NCBI RefSeq assembly: GCF_023238445.1
Contig: NZ_CP096658.1
Coordinates: forward strand, 1,116,001 to 1,180,000
Direction: 5' to 3'
DNA: 64,000 nt
Source: Halorussus gelatinilyticus
Lineage (GTDB): Archaea; Halobacteriota; Halobacteria; Halobacteriales; Haladaptataceae
Shown here: in pieces, positions 8,010 to 15,397 of the stretch
Layout: each line of letters starts with the position of its first letter
Position numbering within the stretch: the first letter of the stretch is position 1
Notes under the pieces: generated by a model
What the model was told of the DNA's origin: nothing
Seen by the model: only the letters and a program-made list of their open reading frames with translations
The model's database searches: none
Made by a program: the position numbers and the translations under genes

Positions 8010-10331
8010 ATGTCGCAAGCCGAAAGTCTTTACATTAACATTAAGTCGCTCTATTTCGATGACGGGTTCATGGCCGATGTTCGACAAACAAAATTAGGGG
8101 ACTTGTTTTCCTCCTCAGTCTTCCACATCCCTCGGTACCAGCGAGGATACGCTTGGAGCGAGAAAGAGGTTAGAGACCTTCTGGAAGATATTGAGTACTC
8201 GTATGAGGAGCGAGTTGCAGAGGGCGACAATAACTTCACCCATTACTTCGGCACCATAGTGATGCTGGATAGAGGGACAGAGAATGCCGAAGCTGACGAT
8301 TACTCGAAATATGACCTAATCGACGGTCAGCAACGGATGACGACTGTCGCCATTTTGATGAACTGCATCAATGAGCAGTTGAATTCCATTGATGAAGGCA
8401 AGTTGAGCGGAGAGTCAGACTCGTCAATGCCCCCCGGTAAGCTTGCTAGTCGAAACCGCGATGACTTCATCCTCTCTATCAATACTGAGCGGATTGTTCT
8501 CGACGATATTAACGACCAAGTGTTCAAGGCACTCGTCGTTCACAATCGGGAGTTAGACAGCATTAACACGGAGACTGTGTCCCAGCGACGCTTGGTTCGT
8601 GCAAAGCGTGAGATTTGGGATTGGTTGGAGAACAAGCGGGAGCAGTACATTCACAACGATTCCCACGATGAGTACTACAATTTCCTAAAGGAAATCCAGA
8701 AGATTGTCAAGACCGGCCTTGAAATCACGCAGTACACTGTTGAAGACGAAACCGAGTCTGGGCGACTCTTCGAAGTCATAAACGACCGCGGGAAAGCGCT
8801 CACCAACCTAGATAAAATCAAGAGCTACCTCGTCTACTGTTCAGCCCGCTTCAATGACAACGATTTGTCTATTGAAATTTACCAGACAATCGGCGAAGTC
8901 ATCGAGAATATAACCAAATACGGGGGTGAAGATAGGGACATCGAAACTTTCGTCCGGTATCATTGGATGCTGTTCTCTGGCGAACTCGTTCTTGCCCGGC
9001 AATCCAATTCGGAATACACGACAGTTCACAGGCGCATCAAACATCTCGAAAAGCATGCGTCGTTAAACCAAGGTGAAGAGGACGTTCGAGCGTGGATTGA
9101 CGCTTACCTAGAAAGCCTTGTTCAGTGTTCTGAAGCCTACCTACAAATCAAGCACCCTGATGAGATAAACTCGGACTACAACAGCGAAGAGGAGGTTGTT
9201 GAAGACCTTGATGGTCTGAACCGTCTCCCTGTTTCTAACAACTTCTTACCGCTCCTGATGGCCACCCATCATCGGTACGGCATCAGCGACGAGTTCCGCA
9301 GAATCGTCTCATTATGCGAAAAACTCTCGTTCCGTGTCTACAACGTCGCTGGACGAAGAACAGATGCAGGCCGAGCCGCGCTCCAGCGACACGGTTATTG
9401 GATTGAGTACGCTGGTCGAAGCGAGGTAGCAGGTAGAATATTCCATGACCAACAGGCGGCCCTGAAGTTCGATACGGTCGAGGAGTCTATCCCAGAGACC
9501 TGCAAACGCATCGAATCCGAGATAGGAGACAACAGCCCAGACACGTACTTCATGGACTGTCTCCTGCGAACCGACCTCTTCGACGGTACGGACAGAAACG
9601 ACGGGTGGACAGGTGTCCGGGACAGCGACGTAATTCGCTACCTACTGTACAAGTACGAGAAGTACCTGCGAATGGACTCTAGCAGAGATGACCTCTCCCA
9701 AATACCTCCATTTAGCGTCTGGAAGCAAGAAGGCATCACAATCGAGCACATCCACCCGCAGACCTCCGATAATGACGAGAGCGAGTTAGACAGAATCACC
9801 AACACACTAGGGAATCTCGTTCTGCTTGGCCCTCGTGACAACTCTGGTGCGAGCAACATGGATTACGAGGACAAGTACGAGGACACCTACAGTAAATCAT
9901 CAATGATGATGATTGACGAGCTACCGTCGCCAGAGGAGGGCTGGTCGGCGGATAAGGCAAAGGAGCGCGCGAACAAGATTATGAAGTTTGCACGGCAGGA
10001 ATGGGGCGGTCTCAGCACGGCTCACGTCCACGTTAATCAGCTCCCCGAGGAGTCGGAAATCACGCCGTTAGCACTCCGGGATGTTGCACATGATGTCCGC
10101 GAGTATCACGAGGATGTCTCCTCAGATGGCTTCACCATCCCATCTGTGGTGTTCCAGAGGGAAGGTGCAAGAGGGTCTGACTGGCGACGTATGAACGACT
10201 GTTACGAGTGTGAGAGTACGGTGGTGAACCTACTGTCGCTTGATGGTTGGGAAGCAGAGTGCCGGGGCTGTTCCACCGAGTTGGATGACCCGGTGTACAA
10301 ATTTCAGGAAAGCGATTACATCAAGACGTAG
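8010..10331 (+). CDS. GmrSD-like (DUF262 + DUF1524) restriction protein with C-terminal zinc ribbon
   Basis: A 773-residue protein. The N-terminal DUF262/GmrS-type domain has IPRYQRGYAW (about 40-49) and the diagnostic DGQQR (105-109), which binds or hydrolyses nucleotide in this family. FEVINDRGKALTNLDKIKSY follows near 253-272. The GmrD-type HNH domain (DUF1524) is visible from about 577 as IEHIHPQ...LGNLVLLG...N. Two Cys pairs (CYEC, CRGC; about 730-752) form an extra C-terminal zinc ribbon. Family knowledge: GmrSD enzymes are type IV restriction systems cutting modified phage DNA, so a superinfection-exclusion role is inferred. An ATG at 8070 (MADVRQTKLGDLF) is an equally good start. Base composition is AT-richer than host genes. 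Confidence 0.9.
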   Translation: MSQAESLYINIKSLYFDDGFMADVRQTKLGDLFSSSVFHIPRYQRGYAWSEKEVRDLLEDIEYSYEERVAEGDNNFTHYFGTIVMLDRGTENAEADDYSKYDLIDGQQRMTTVAILMNCINEQLNSIDEGKLSGESDSSMPPGKLASRNRDDFILSINTERIVLDDINDQVFKALVVHNRELDSINTETVSQRRLVRAKREIWDWLENKREQYIHNDSHDEYYNFLKEIQKIVKTGLEITQYTVEDETESGRLFEVINDRGKALTNLDKIKSYLVYCSARFNDNDLSIEIYQTIGEVIENITKYGGEDRDIETFVRYHWMLFSGELVLARQSNSEYTTVHRRIKHLEKHASLNQGEEDVRAWIDAYLESLVQCSEAYLQIKHPDEINSDYNSEEEVVEDLDGLNRLPVSNNFLPLLMATHHRYGISDEFRRIVSLCEKLSFRVYNVAGRRTDAGRAALQRHGYWIEYAGRSEVAGRIFHDQQAALKFDTVEESIPETCKRIESEIGDNSPDTYFMDCLLRTDLFDGTDRNDGWTGVRDSDVIRYLLYKYEKYLRMDSSRDDLSQIPPFSVWKQEGITIEHIHPQTSDNDESELDRITNTLGNLVLLGPRDNSGASNMDYEDKYEDTYSKSSMMMIDELPSPEEGWSADKAKERANKIMKFARQEWGGLSTAHVHVNQLPEESEITPLALRDVAHDVREYHEDVSSDGFTIPSVVFQREGARGSDWRRMNDCYECESTVVNLLSLDGWEAECRGCSTELDDPVYKFQESDYIKT

Positions 10332-10463
10332 AATCAGCGCAAGACCCTAGCCATCATTTCTACCGCGAGTTTGTTTCTGATAGTAGTCGTTGCTGAACGA
10401 TGATGGCCGTGAAAGCCGGACGACAGCAACTTGAAAGCAATCTGAAGACGGTGAAGCGTGTAA

Positions 10464-10509
10464 ACGGGTGGTCACCCGTACACAAGGTGCAAGCGACCGT
10501 AGGTCGCTT
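10464..10509. other. Two adjacent hairpins in the gap after the GmrSD-like gene
   Basis: ACGGGTG-GT-CACCCGT (10464-10479) and AAGCGACC-GTA-GGTCGCTT (10491-10509) are perfect inverted repeats 11 bp apart within the 247-bp gap. They may terminate the upstream gene, or form part of a structured RNA. No small ORF here is convincing. Confidence 0.5.
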
Positions 10510-10578
10510 AAGTAATGAAAAGCGGGAATCGGGAGATTAGGTAGAAATATAATTACTCCGTTTCGAATAGATTGTGTA

Positions 10579-11196
10579 ATGTCAATCGGCCCGTTCTCCG
10601 CGGGGGCTGTCCTCGGTTCCATAGCGACTCTTGTTGGCGCGGGAACTCCTCTGTACTATCGGTACGTTCGCGGTGCGAAGTCGCATATTTCTCTCTCTCG
10701 TCTTGAGACCATTGAGGATTCAGAGTGGCGCGACGGCCGGGTTGATGGCAATGACAGGTGGTCAAGACGCATCTTGATACGAGCGTCGAATAATGGTTGG
10801 CGAGACGGTGTAATCCGCGATGTAGTTCTAAATCAAGTCATCCTATCAGATAGCTCTGGACAGAGCATTGTTGACTCCCCTGAGAGCGGGGTTGAGAAGA
10901 TTGAGTTAGAGCACTTCGACAGGTCAGGCGAGAAGACTCGATTGACCTTACAGCAACGCACGAACTATGGAGGACAGATTGTCGGTGGTCGGGATGACGA
11001 ACTATTGGCCATTATTCCGTTTATCTTGCAGGACAGCGATTTAGGGAAGTCAATGAAACATGCTGACAGGGGGACGTTCAGCTTCTCATTACAGATTGAG
11101 GACAATAAACGTATTTACTGGACAACAATTGAGGCCACAACCTCTCTGGAGGATAGTGCGGGTGGCGATTTACAGACGCCCAATGACTCAGCGTAG
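10579..11196 (+). CDS. Membrane-anchored hypothetical protein
   Basis: A 205-residue protein whose N-terminus SAGAVLGSIATLVGAGTPLYY is a single membrane segment (about residues 8-27), followed by a mostly beta, soluble cytoplasmic or exterior domain. No family is recognised. It is AT-richer than host genes, resembling the GmrSD-like gene upstream, and may be an accessory or defence gene. Its 3' end overlaps the convergent recombinase gene by 9 bases. Confidence 0.65.
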   Translation: MSIGPFSAGAVLGSIATLVGAGTPLYYRYVRGAKSHISLSRLETIEDSEWRDGRVDGNDRWSRRILIRASNNGWRDGVIRDVVLNQVILSDSSGQSIVDSPESGVEKIELEHFDRSGEKTRLTLQQRTNYGGQIVGGRDDELLAIIPFILQDSDLGKSMKHADRGTFSFSLQIEDNKRIYWTTIEATTSLEDSAGGDLQTPNDSA

Positions 11197-11790
11197 CCCC
11201 GCGGTCGCCATCATCTCGGCCGCGAGGTCGTCCGGCTCTCGACCGAGGTAGTTGTTCGTGAATGTGTCCTCGTCCGACCAGCCACCCCAGCGCATCACCA
11301 GCGATTTCGCTACGTCGCTAGCGTGGAGCGAGTAGTAGGTCGATGTCGCCCACGTTCGGCGAAGGTCGTGGGCGGAGACGTACTGCCAATCATCGTTGCC
11401 GGTCTCCTCGGCGATGCTCTCCGCGGCGTTTGTGACCCACCGCTGGACGGTGCGGTCGGTCACGTCGACCAGTGGTTCGTCCTGTCGGAGACCACGGGCG
11501 TTCGCCAGCATCATCGCCCGCTGACGAGTCTTATTGCTCACAGGAGCTTCTCGGTACCCGGTCTTGCTCTCCCAAACACGCAGTTTCCAAGCTTCCTCGT
11601 CGGAGTCAAGGCGACGAAAGTCCTGTTTCGATGGCCGTGTTGACTCTTCCGAGCGGAGGCCATCTAACATCAGTTCCATAGCGAGTTGCTTTCTTGGCTC
11701 TTCCTCGTAGAAGTTCACTACGTACTGCTCCTCGTTGTCGGATAGCCAGCATCGGTATCCGTCGTCTTCGTCAAATGGTTCGATTTGCAT
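11188..11790 (-). CDS. Tyrosine recombinase, catalytic domain only
   Basis: A 200-residue site-specific recombinase. The catalytic set can be read: Arg46 (LDGLRSEE), Lys76 (ESKTGYR), His141 and Arg144 (HDLRRTW), GGW at 169-171 in the position of the second His/Trp, and nucleophile Tyr181 (NNYLG). The N-terminal arm-binding and core-binding domains of ordinary integrases are missing, but the ORF is not visibly truncated; short haloarchaeal forms of this kind exist on plasmids and viruses. It could act as an invertase or resolvase, or be the integrase of a separate module ending here. The ATG at 11790 has an AT-rich element about 26 bases upstream. Confidence 0.88.
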   Translation of the reverse strand: MQIEPFDEDDGYRCWLSDNEEQYVVNFYEEEPRKQLAMELMLDGLRSEESTRPSKQDFRRLDSDEEAWKLRVWESKTGYREAPVSNKTRQRAMMLANARGLRQDEPLVDVTDRTVQRWVTNAAESIAEETGNDDWQYVSAHDLRRTWATSTYYSLHASDVAKSLVMRWGGWSDEDTFTNNYLGREPDDLAAEMMATAGLR

Positions 11791-11915
11791 AACTACCAGT
11801 AATGTCGTACTTGCAGATTATAGGTGTTTTCCCGTCAGCGCGACCTCGAACATCGGCGTGAACCCTACCTTTCGTGTCCTCAGAGCGGTAGATAGGCAAT
11901 CAGACTAGGGTGAAC

Positions 11916-11939
11916 GTCGTAGAAACGTCCTTCTACGAC
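11916..11939. promoter_or_regulatory. 9-bp inverted repeat between divergent genes
   Basis: GTCGTAGAA-ACGTCC-TTCTACGAC is perfectly symmetrical and lies between the divergent recombinase (11790) and the 195-aa gene (11996). The position suits an operator; a bidirectional hairpin is the alternative. Confidence 0.5.
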
Positions 11940-11995
11940 ATTTATCTGAGCTTGTAGTTGGACATGCTTATTAATAGTCTCTTCAATTTTGTACC

Positions 11996-12583
11996 ATGAG
12001 TCAGGAGAGGTGGATTGCCCAACTCGGCCGTCTGTATAAAGAAACCCCGTCTGACAAGGGAGAAGGGTCAAAAGAGTACACGAAACAATTCAACAGAGTT
12101 CTCTCTAAACTCCAAGACGAATTCCCCGAAGATGAGTTCGTGCAAAATACCGAAAATATTGAATTGGATAGTGTATGGTCAGAGGATAAGAGGAAAGCAA
12201 ATCGGAAAATAAGATTGAGATGCGGGCAACTTGCCGATGCACTTGGATACGACCTGTCTGAATCAGAACTGGAGGAATCAAGAGATTTAACCGTCATATC
12301 CATTCAATCTGAACAAAATCAAACGGCCGAGCAAGAAGTGAACCAGGAGGTTTCCATCGAGAATGTAATGGAGATGGTGAACTATACGACCCTCGGCGAA
12401 GCAAAAAAGGAGGAGCTCCGGAGCATCGTGCAGGATTTCGAGGACGAACTGGAGAAAGACGACCCCGACCCGTCGATACTACGAGAATTCATTGAGAAGG
12501 CGAAAGGATATAGTGTGGACGTGTCAGCGAAACTGTCGATGCTCGCACTCCGACACGGTCTGGTAGCCATACTTGGGCTCTAA
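11996..12583 (+). CDS. Hypothetical acidic helical protein
   Basis: A 195-residue soluble protein. The N-terminal half is charged and helical (RWIAQLGRLYKE, FNRVLSKLQDEF). The C-terminal part, from about residue 125, ends in a hydrophobic segment (AKLSMLALRHGLVAILGL). Helical tails of this kind occur in various haloarchaeal accessory proteins, but I do not recognise the family. It is clearly AT-richer than host genes. Its stop faces the stop of the minus-strand cassette 4 bases away, making a tight convergent junction. Confidence 0.68.
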   Translation: MSQERWIAQLGRLYKETPSDKGEGSKEYTKQFNRVLSKLQDEFPEDEFVQNTENIELDSVWSEDKRKANRKIRLRCGQLADALGYDLSESELEESRDLTVISIQSEQNQTAEQEVNQEVSIENVMEMVNYTTLGEAKKEELRSIVQDFEDELEKDDPDPSILREFIEKAKGYSVDVSAKLSMLALRHGLVAILGL

Positions 12584-12587
12584 GTAG

Positions 12588-12752
12588 CTAGGTGGCCAGC
12601 GCGGCTCTCAGAAGTGGTGGCCACATCAAGCTGAGCATAATGCCGACGAACCCCTGCCCAGTCCACACGGCGAAGGCAAGCGGGCCGAAGATGAGTGCCA
12701 GCAGGCCTAACAGCGGGAAGATGTACAGCACGTCGGGTACGTCATCACTCAT
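12588..12752 (-). CDS. Small membrane protein (cassette gene 9)
   Basis: A 54-residue protein, MSDDVPDVLYIFPLLGLL..., with two hydrophobic stretches (about 8-29 and 33-50). It is probably an integral membrane protein of the virion or host envelope. It overlaps the preceding gene by 8 bases and is the last of nine coupled minus-strand genes. No homologous family is recognised. Confidence 0.65.
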   Translation of the reverse strand: MSDDVPDVLYIFPLLGLLALIFGPLAFAVWTGQGFVGIMLSLMWPPLLRAALAT

Positions 12753-13071
12753 CTACATCACGGGCATCACTACCCTGTCTCAAACCCAAATACGCTTCTT
12801 CGAGTTCCGCGATGATGTCGCCCATCGAGTGGTTGGTGTGGTGCGCCAATTGTGCAATCCACATGACGCTGATGACGTAGTAAACCCACGCAGGAAGCGA
12901 CAGAGCAGGGGTATGAGCAAGTGGGAGCGCGAACACGTTGAGCTTGATGGCGAGGATGATTTTAGCTAGCGTGAACGTGTCTCCGCCGCTTGCGATTAGT
13001 GCCAGCAGGTAGGCGACGATGATGTCCGTGATGTTCCGCGAGACGGTCGTGACGATGCGGTTGAGCGTCAC
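12745..13071 (-). CDS. Membrane protein (cassette gene 8)
   Basis: A 108-residue protein with two to three hydrophobic helices: IIVAYLLALIASGG (about 16-30), LAKIILAIKLNVFALPLA (about 35-52) and AWVYYVISVMWIAQLAHH (about 61-78). A charged C-terminal tail follows. It overlaps the previous gene by 4 bases (ATGA). The function is unknown; with genes 6 and 9 of the cassette it makes this operon unusually rich in membrane proteins. Confidence 0.68.
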   Translation of the reverse strand: MTLNRIVTTVSRNITDIIVAYLLALIASGGDTFTLAKIILAIKLNVFALPLAHTPALSLPAWVYYVISVMWIAQLAHHTNHSMGDIIAELEEAYLGLRQGSDARDVDE

Positions 13072-13289
13072 TCACCACCACGGGCGTTACTACCCTGCTC
13101 GAAGTCCCCGTTGTCCATGTACCGCCAAATGAACTCGAAGAACGATTCGGCTCCGGTCGCAAGCTGTTCGTCCGCCGGGGCGTTGTGAGGCAGGTCGTCG
13201 CGGTCGATGTCGAACTCCCAGAGGACACGCTCCGAGTTGTGTCGCGCCTCGATACGGCCCTCGTCGTGGATGGTGATGGCGACAGTCAT
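13068..13289 (-). CDS. Small acidic soluble protein (cassette gene 7)
   Basis: A 73-residue protein starting MTVAITIHDEGRIEARHNSERVL, with a beta-rich N-terminal half and a helical acidic C-terminus (ATGAESFFEFIWRYMDNG). It overlaps both neighbours by 4 bases. No recognised domain. Confidence 0.65.
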   Translation of the reverse strand: MTVAITIHDEGRIEARHNSERVLWEFDIDRDDLPHNAPADEQLATGAESFFEFIWRYMDNGDFEQGSNARGGE

Positions 13290-13675
13290 CGGCGAACACC
13301 CGTGTAGTAACGCCGCAGTCCGTAGTCACCGCCAAGCACGAGTAGAGTCGCCGCAAGGAGCCAGACGACCATCATACCCGGCCCCAACCACCACGGGATG
13401 ATACACCACTCTGTGCAAGTCACCAGGTAGTGGATATTGTCGCCGAGAACCCAAAGGTGCGCTCCTATAGCCGTCGTGCAGACATAGATACGACGGAATC
13501 GTTTCGAGTAGATTACTCCGCCAAGGACGATACCTGCGCTGACTCCAATTAGCGTGAGGATTAGGTTCGCTACAATAAACTCGCCCAACCATACCCCAAG
13601 GACGCTAATGCCGATGACGAGAGCAACGAGAACGAGCCCGCTACCGAGGATTTCATACGGCTCTTCCTCCATCAT
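13286..13675 (-). CDS. Four-helix membrane protein (cassette gene 6)
   Basis: A 129-residue protein with four clear hydrophobic segments: SGLVLVALVIGISVLGVWLG (about 12-31), IVANLILTLIGVSAGIVLGG (about 34-53), a central helix (about 66-82) and PGMMVVWLLAATLLVLGG (about 98-115). Size and topology resemble the internal membrane protein VP3 of pleolipoviruses, but VP3 normally adjoins the spike gene, which this does not, so that identity is only a possibility. It is coupled to both neighbours by ATGA overlaps. Confidence 0.7.
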   Translation of the reverse strand: MMEEEPYEILGSGLVLVALVIGISVLGVWLGEFIVANLILTLIGVSAGIVLGGVIYSKRFRRIYVCTTAIGAHLWVLGDNIHYLVTCTEWCIIPWWLGPGMMVVWLLAATLLVLGGDYGLRRYYTGVRR

Positions 13676-13911
13676 GCACCACCAGCGGTGCGCTCGTCGA
13701 GGGCTTCGTTAATGTCCTCAACTAGTTGCCGGGCCTCTCCCGGCGACATCTTGAGTTCTCCCTTAATTCCTCCGTAGTGTTCGTGTTCGAGGGAAATCGG
13801 GAACTCGTCCTCGTAACCAAGTTCCCAATGGGTTGACCCTGCGGTGACGTGACACTCACCCTCCTCTTTCATGGTGACAGCCCCATTAGCCAGTTCAACG
13901 CAGAGTTTCAT
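13672..13911 (-). CDS. Small acidic protein (cassette gene 5)
   Basis: A 79-residue protein, MKLCVELANGAVTMKEEGE..., with a beta-rich N-terminal half and a C-terminal helix (SPGEARQLVEDINEALDERT). No recognised family. It has 4-base overlaps at both ends within the nine-gene unit. Confidence 0.65.
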   Translation of the reverse strand: MKLCVELANGAVTMKEEGECHVTAGSTHWELGYEDEFPISLEHEHYGGIKGELKMSPGEARQLVEDINEALDERTAGGA

Positions 13912-14171
13912 TCGAGACCACCGTCGCCGAGGACAAACCTACCGTTGACGTAGAGAGCGGTCACTGCCGCGACCTTCTGATGACTCGGGTCTGCTTTCCG
14001 CACGATGATGTCGCCGTCGTAGTCGTCTTCGGCGCGGAGGAAATACTGGGTGCCGCGGGTTGTCTCGACTCGCGGGTGGCCGTAGTGGTCACCATCGACG
14101 GTCGCCGTGTTCGCACGGTCGTTCCATCGCACCTCATCGCCATCTTCGATGGCGTCTAGGAGTTCACTCAT
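13908..14171 (-). CDS. Small acidic protein (cassette gene 4)
   Basis: An 87-residue, Asp-rich protein predicted to be largely beta (DEVRWNDRANTATVDGDHYGHPRV; TQYFLRAEDDYDGDIIVRK). Haloarchaeal small proteins of this look are often DNA- or protein-binding accessories, but no family is recognised. It overlaps both neighbours by ATGA. Confidence 0.66.
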   Translation of the reverse strand: MSELLDAIEDGDEVRWNDRANTATVDGDHYGHPRVETTRGTQYFLRAEDDYDGDIIVRKADPSHQKVAAVTALYVNGRFVLGDGGLE

Positions 14172-14272
14172 GCGGCATCACCCGCGGGAGCCACGGCCAC
14201 TTTCAGCCACTCGTCCAACGCTCGCTGTTCATCATCGGCGAAGTTCTCGAACAGACGGGCTTGCCGGGTCAT
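14168..14272 (-). CDS. Micro-protein (cassette gene 3, 34 aa)
   Basis: A 34-residue ORF, MTRQARLFENFADDEQRAL..., forming one amphipathic helix. Support comes from position: its ATG overlaps the previous stop and its stop overlaps the next ATG, so it fills exactly the space between two coupled genes. It may be a real peptide or simply a translational relay. The tail VAPAGDAA resembles the tail NEGDAA of the gene upstream; the DNA GGTGATGCCGCATGA is shared at both junctions. Confidence 0.5.
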   Translation of the reverse strand: MTRQARLFENFADDEQRALDEWLKVAVAPAGDAA

Positions 14273-14442
14273 GCGGCATCACCCTCGTTTAGAGTGGCTT
14301 CGAGGGCCCAGAGTGGCATTCCGAGTTTGTCGGCAACTACTCCTCTCACAGTCGAGCGGTCTGCTCCGGTATCTTCCTCGACCTCGTCTACGAGTGTCTT
14401 GATGTCCCCCCCAGAGAGGGTGAAGGAAAGAGTATCACTCAT
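14269..14442 (-). CDS. Small protein (cassette gene 2)
   Basis: A 57-residue protein, MSDTLSFTLSGGDIKTLVD..., with an N-terminal strand and two helices including TGADRSTVRGVVADKLGMP, which could form a small ribbon-helix-helix-like or HTH-like fold. That is inference from pattern only. It overlaps both neighbours by 4 bases. Confidence 0.6.
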   Translation of the reverse strand: MSDTLSFTLSGGDIKTLVDEVEEDTGADRSTVRGVVADKLGMPLWALEATLNEGDAA

Positions 14443-14681
14443 GCATCACCACCTGCGTTCTTGCGGGAGAACTCGCGGAGGTCGTGAAACTGGCTCGCGG
14501 CGAAAACAGTCAATGCGCCACCGGCACAGACAAGAATTGGGTCGGTCGGTTGCTGTGCAATGACGCTGGCTCCGGCCCCAGCAGTCACACAGGATAGCGC
14601 GGAACCGATGACTAATCTTGCCCGGTCTGTTGTCGATAGTTCTTCAGTCACCTCCTCGGCATCTTCTGAATCGGTTGCCAT
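14439..14681 (-). CDS. Small membrane protein (cassette gene 1)
   Basis: An 80-residue protein with an acidic N-terminal tail and two hydrophobic segments (ARLVIGSALSCVTAGAGASVI, about 21-41; DPILVCAGGALTVFAASQF, about 47-65). First gene of the nine-gene overlapping unit. An AT-rich element and inverted repeat lie 12-32 bases upstream and probably hold the unit's promoter. Confidence 0.65.
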   Translation of the reverse strand: MATDSEDAEEVTEELSTTDRARLVIGSALSCVTAGAGASVIAQQPTDPILVCAGGALTVFAASQFHDLREFSRKNAGGDA

Positions 14682-14690
14682 AAAATGACA

Positions 14691-14713
14691 ATATACCTAT
14701 ACGTCCATAGGTT
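14691..14713 (-). promoter_or_regulatory. Promoter/operator of the nine-gene cassette
   Basis: AATATACCTATA (14691-14702) is TATA-like in either direction, and ACCTAT-ACGTCC-ATAGGT (14696-14713) is an inverted repeat lying over it, 15-32 bases before the cassette start at 14681. The loop ACGTCC equals the loop of the inverted repeat at 11916-11939. Confidence 0.4.
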
Positions 14714-14747
14714 TGTTGCTAAAATGAAGAGCATGGGCCGCTCGCGG

Positions 14748-14930
14748 TCAGAAATCGAAGTCGTCCTCTACACCGAGGTCGCGCGCCACGGCCTCCACGT
14801 CTTCGGGTTCGACGATGGGGGCGTCTACATCGGGGTCGTGGGTCATCTCGTCGGCGATTTCGTCGATGGACTGTTCACCGCGCTCGCGCTCTAACTTCTG
14901 CCAGAGTGCCTGTGTCAGGTTGCTTGTCAT
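14748..14930 (-). CDS. Small acidic hypothetical protein
   Basis: A 60-residue, strongly acidic protein, MTSNLTQALWQKLERERGE..., ending in GVEDDFDF. A helix (QALWQKLERERGEQSIDEIADEM) is followed by a short acidic region. It could be a small regulator or antirepressor-type protein, but no family is recognised. It lies between the cassette and the next minus-strand small gene with short gaps on both sides. Confidence 0.55.
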   Translation of the reverse strand: MTSNLTQALWQKLERERGEQSIDEIADEMTHDPDVDAPIVEPEDVEAVARDLGVEDDFDF

Positions 14931-14999
14931 TGCACCTGGATGTCTCTCGTCGGGGGTTATTGGCGTTACTTCGAGTTGAAAAGAAGGGGTTGAGCGTGG

Positions 15000-15209
15000 T
15001 CAGTCAATGATTTCTGCGTCGTATTCGCACGCCCCTGGTTCGGGCAGGGCGTCAAACCGATAACCGCTGTCGATGATGATTTGCCAGAGTTCGGCGTTCT
15101 CGCGGTCTAAAAATGCCACTTCGCGCTCCAGTAGGTCAAGGCGCTCGCGCACCGGGAGATGTTCGTTAGTCGCTTCGTCGCCGATGTCGTCGATATGGAC
15201 TTCGTCCAT
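15000..15209 (-). CDS. Small coiled-coil protein
   Basis: A 69-residue acidic protein with a leucine-heptad helix (VRERLDLLEREVAFLDREN, about residues 20-38) typical of a short dimeric coiled coil. It starts at 15209, facing the divergent winged-helix regulator across a 185-bp region containing a 16-bp palindrome. Function unknown. Confidence 0.6.
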   Translation of the reverse strand: MDEVHIDDIGDEATNEHLPVRERLDLLEREVAFLDRENAELWQIIIDSGYRFDALPEPGACEYDAEIID

Positions 15210-15265
15210 TCATGTCATACTATTTCCATTTCCTATTGGTGTTGCCTCGCACGGTTCTGAAGGTG

Positions 15266-15281
15266 CCCCCGCATGCGGGGG
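15266..15281. promoter_or_regulatory. 16-bp perfect palindrome between divergent genes
   Basis: CCCCCGCATGCGGGGG is perfectly symmetrical and lies 57 bp from the minus-strand start (15209) and 114 bp from the plus-strand regulator (15395). It is a probable operator for the divergent pair; with no loop it is unlikely to be an efficient hairpin terminator. Confidence 0.5.
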
Positions 15282-15379
15282 TTGTCGGTGGGACGTTTGA
15301 CCACCATCCCACACGGGCCCGCCCCAACGTGTCCGTCACCACCTGTCTTCGGGGGGCAGGAACACCATTAGGGTCGCAT

Positions 15380-15397
15380 CATAGTCGTGTCACTATG
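15380..15397 (+). promoter_or_regulatory. Inverted repeat covering the regulator start codon
   Basis: CATAGT-CGTGTC-ACTATG ends on the ATG of the winged-helix gene. The position would suit self-repression by the encoded protein. It could also be chance, as the arms are only 6 bp. Confidence 0.35.
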
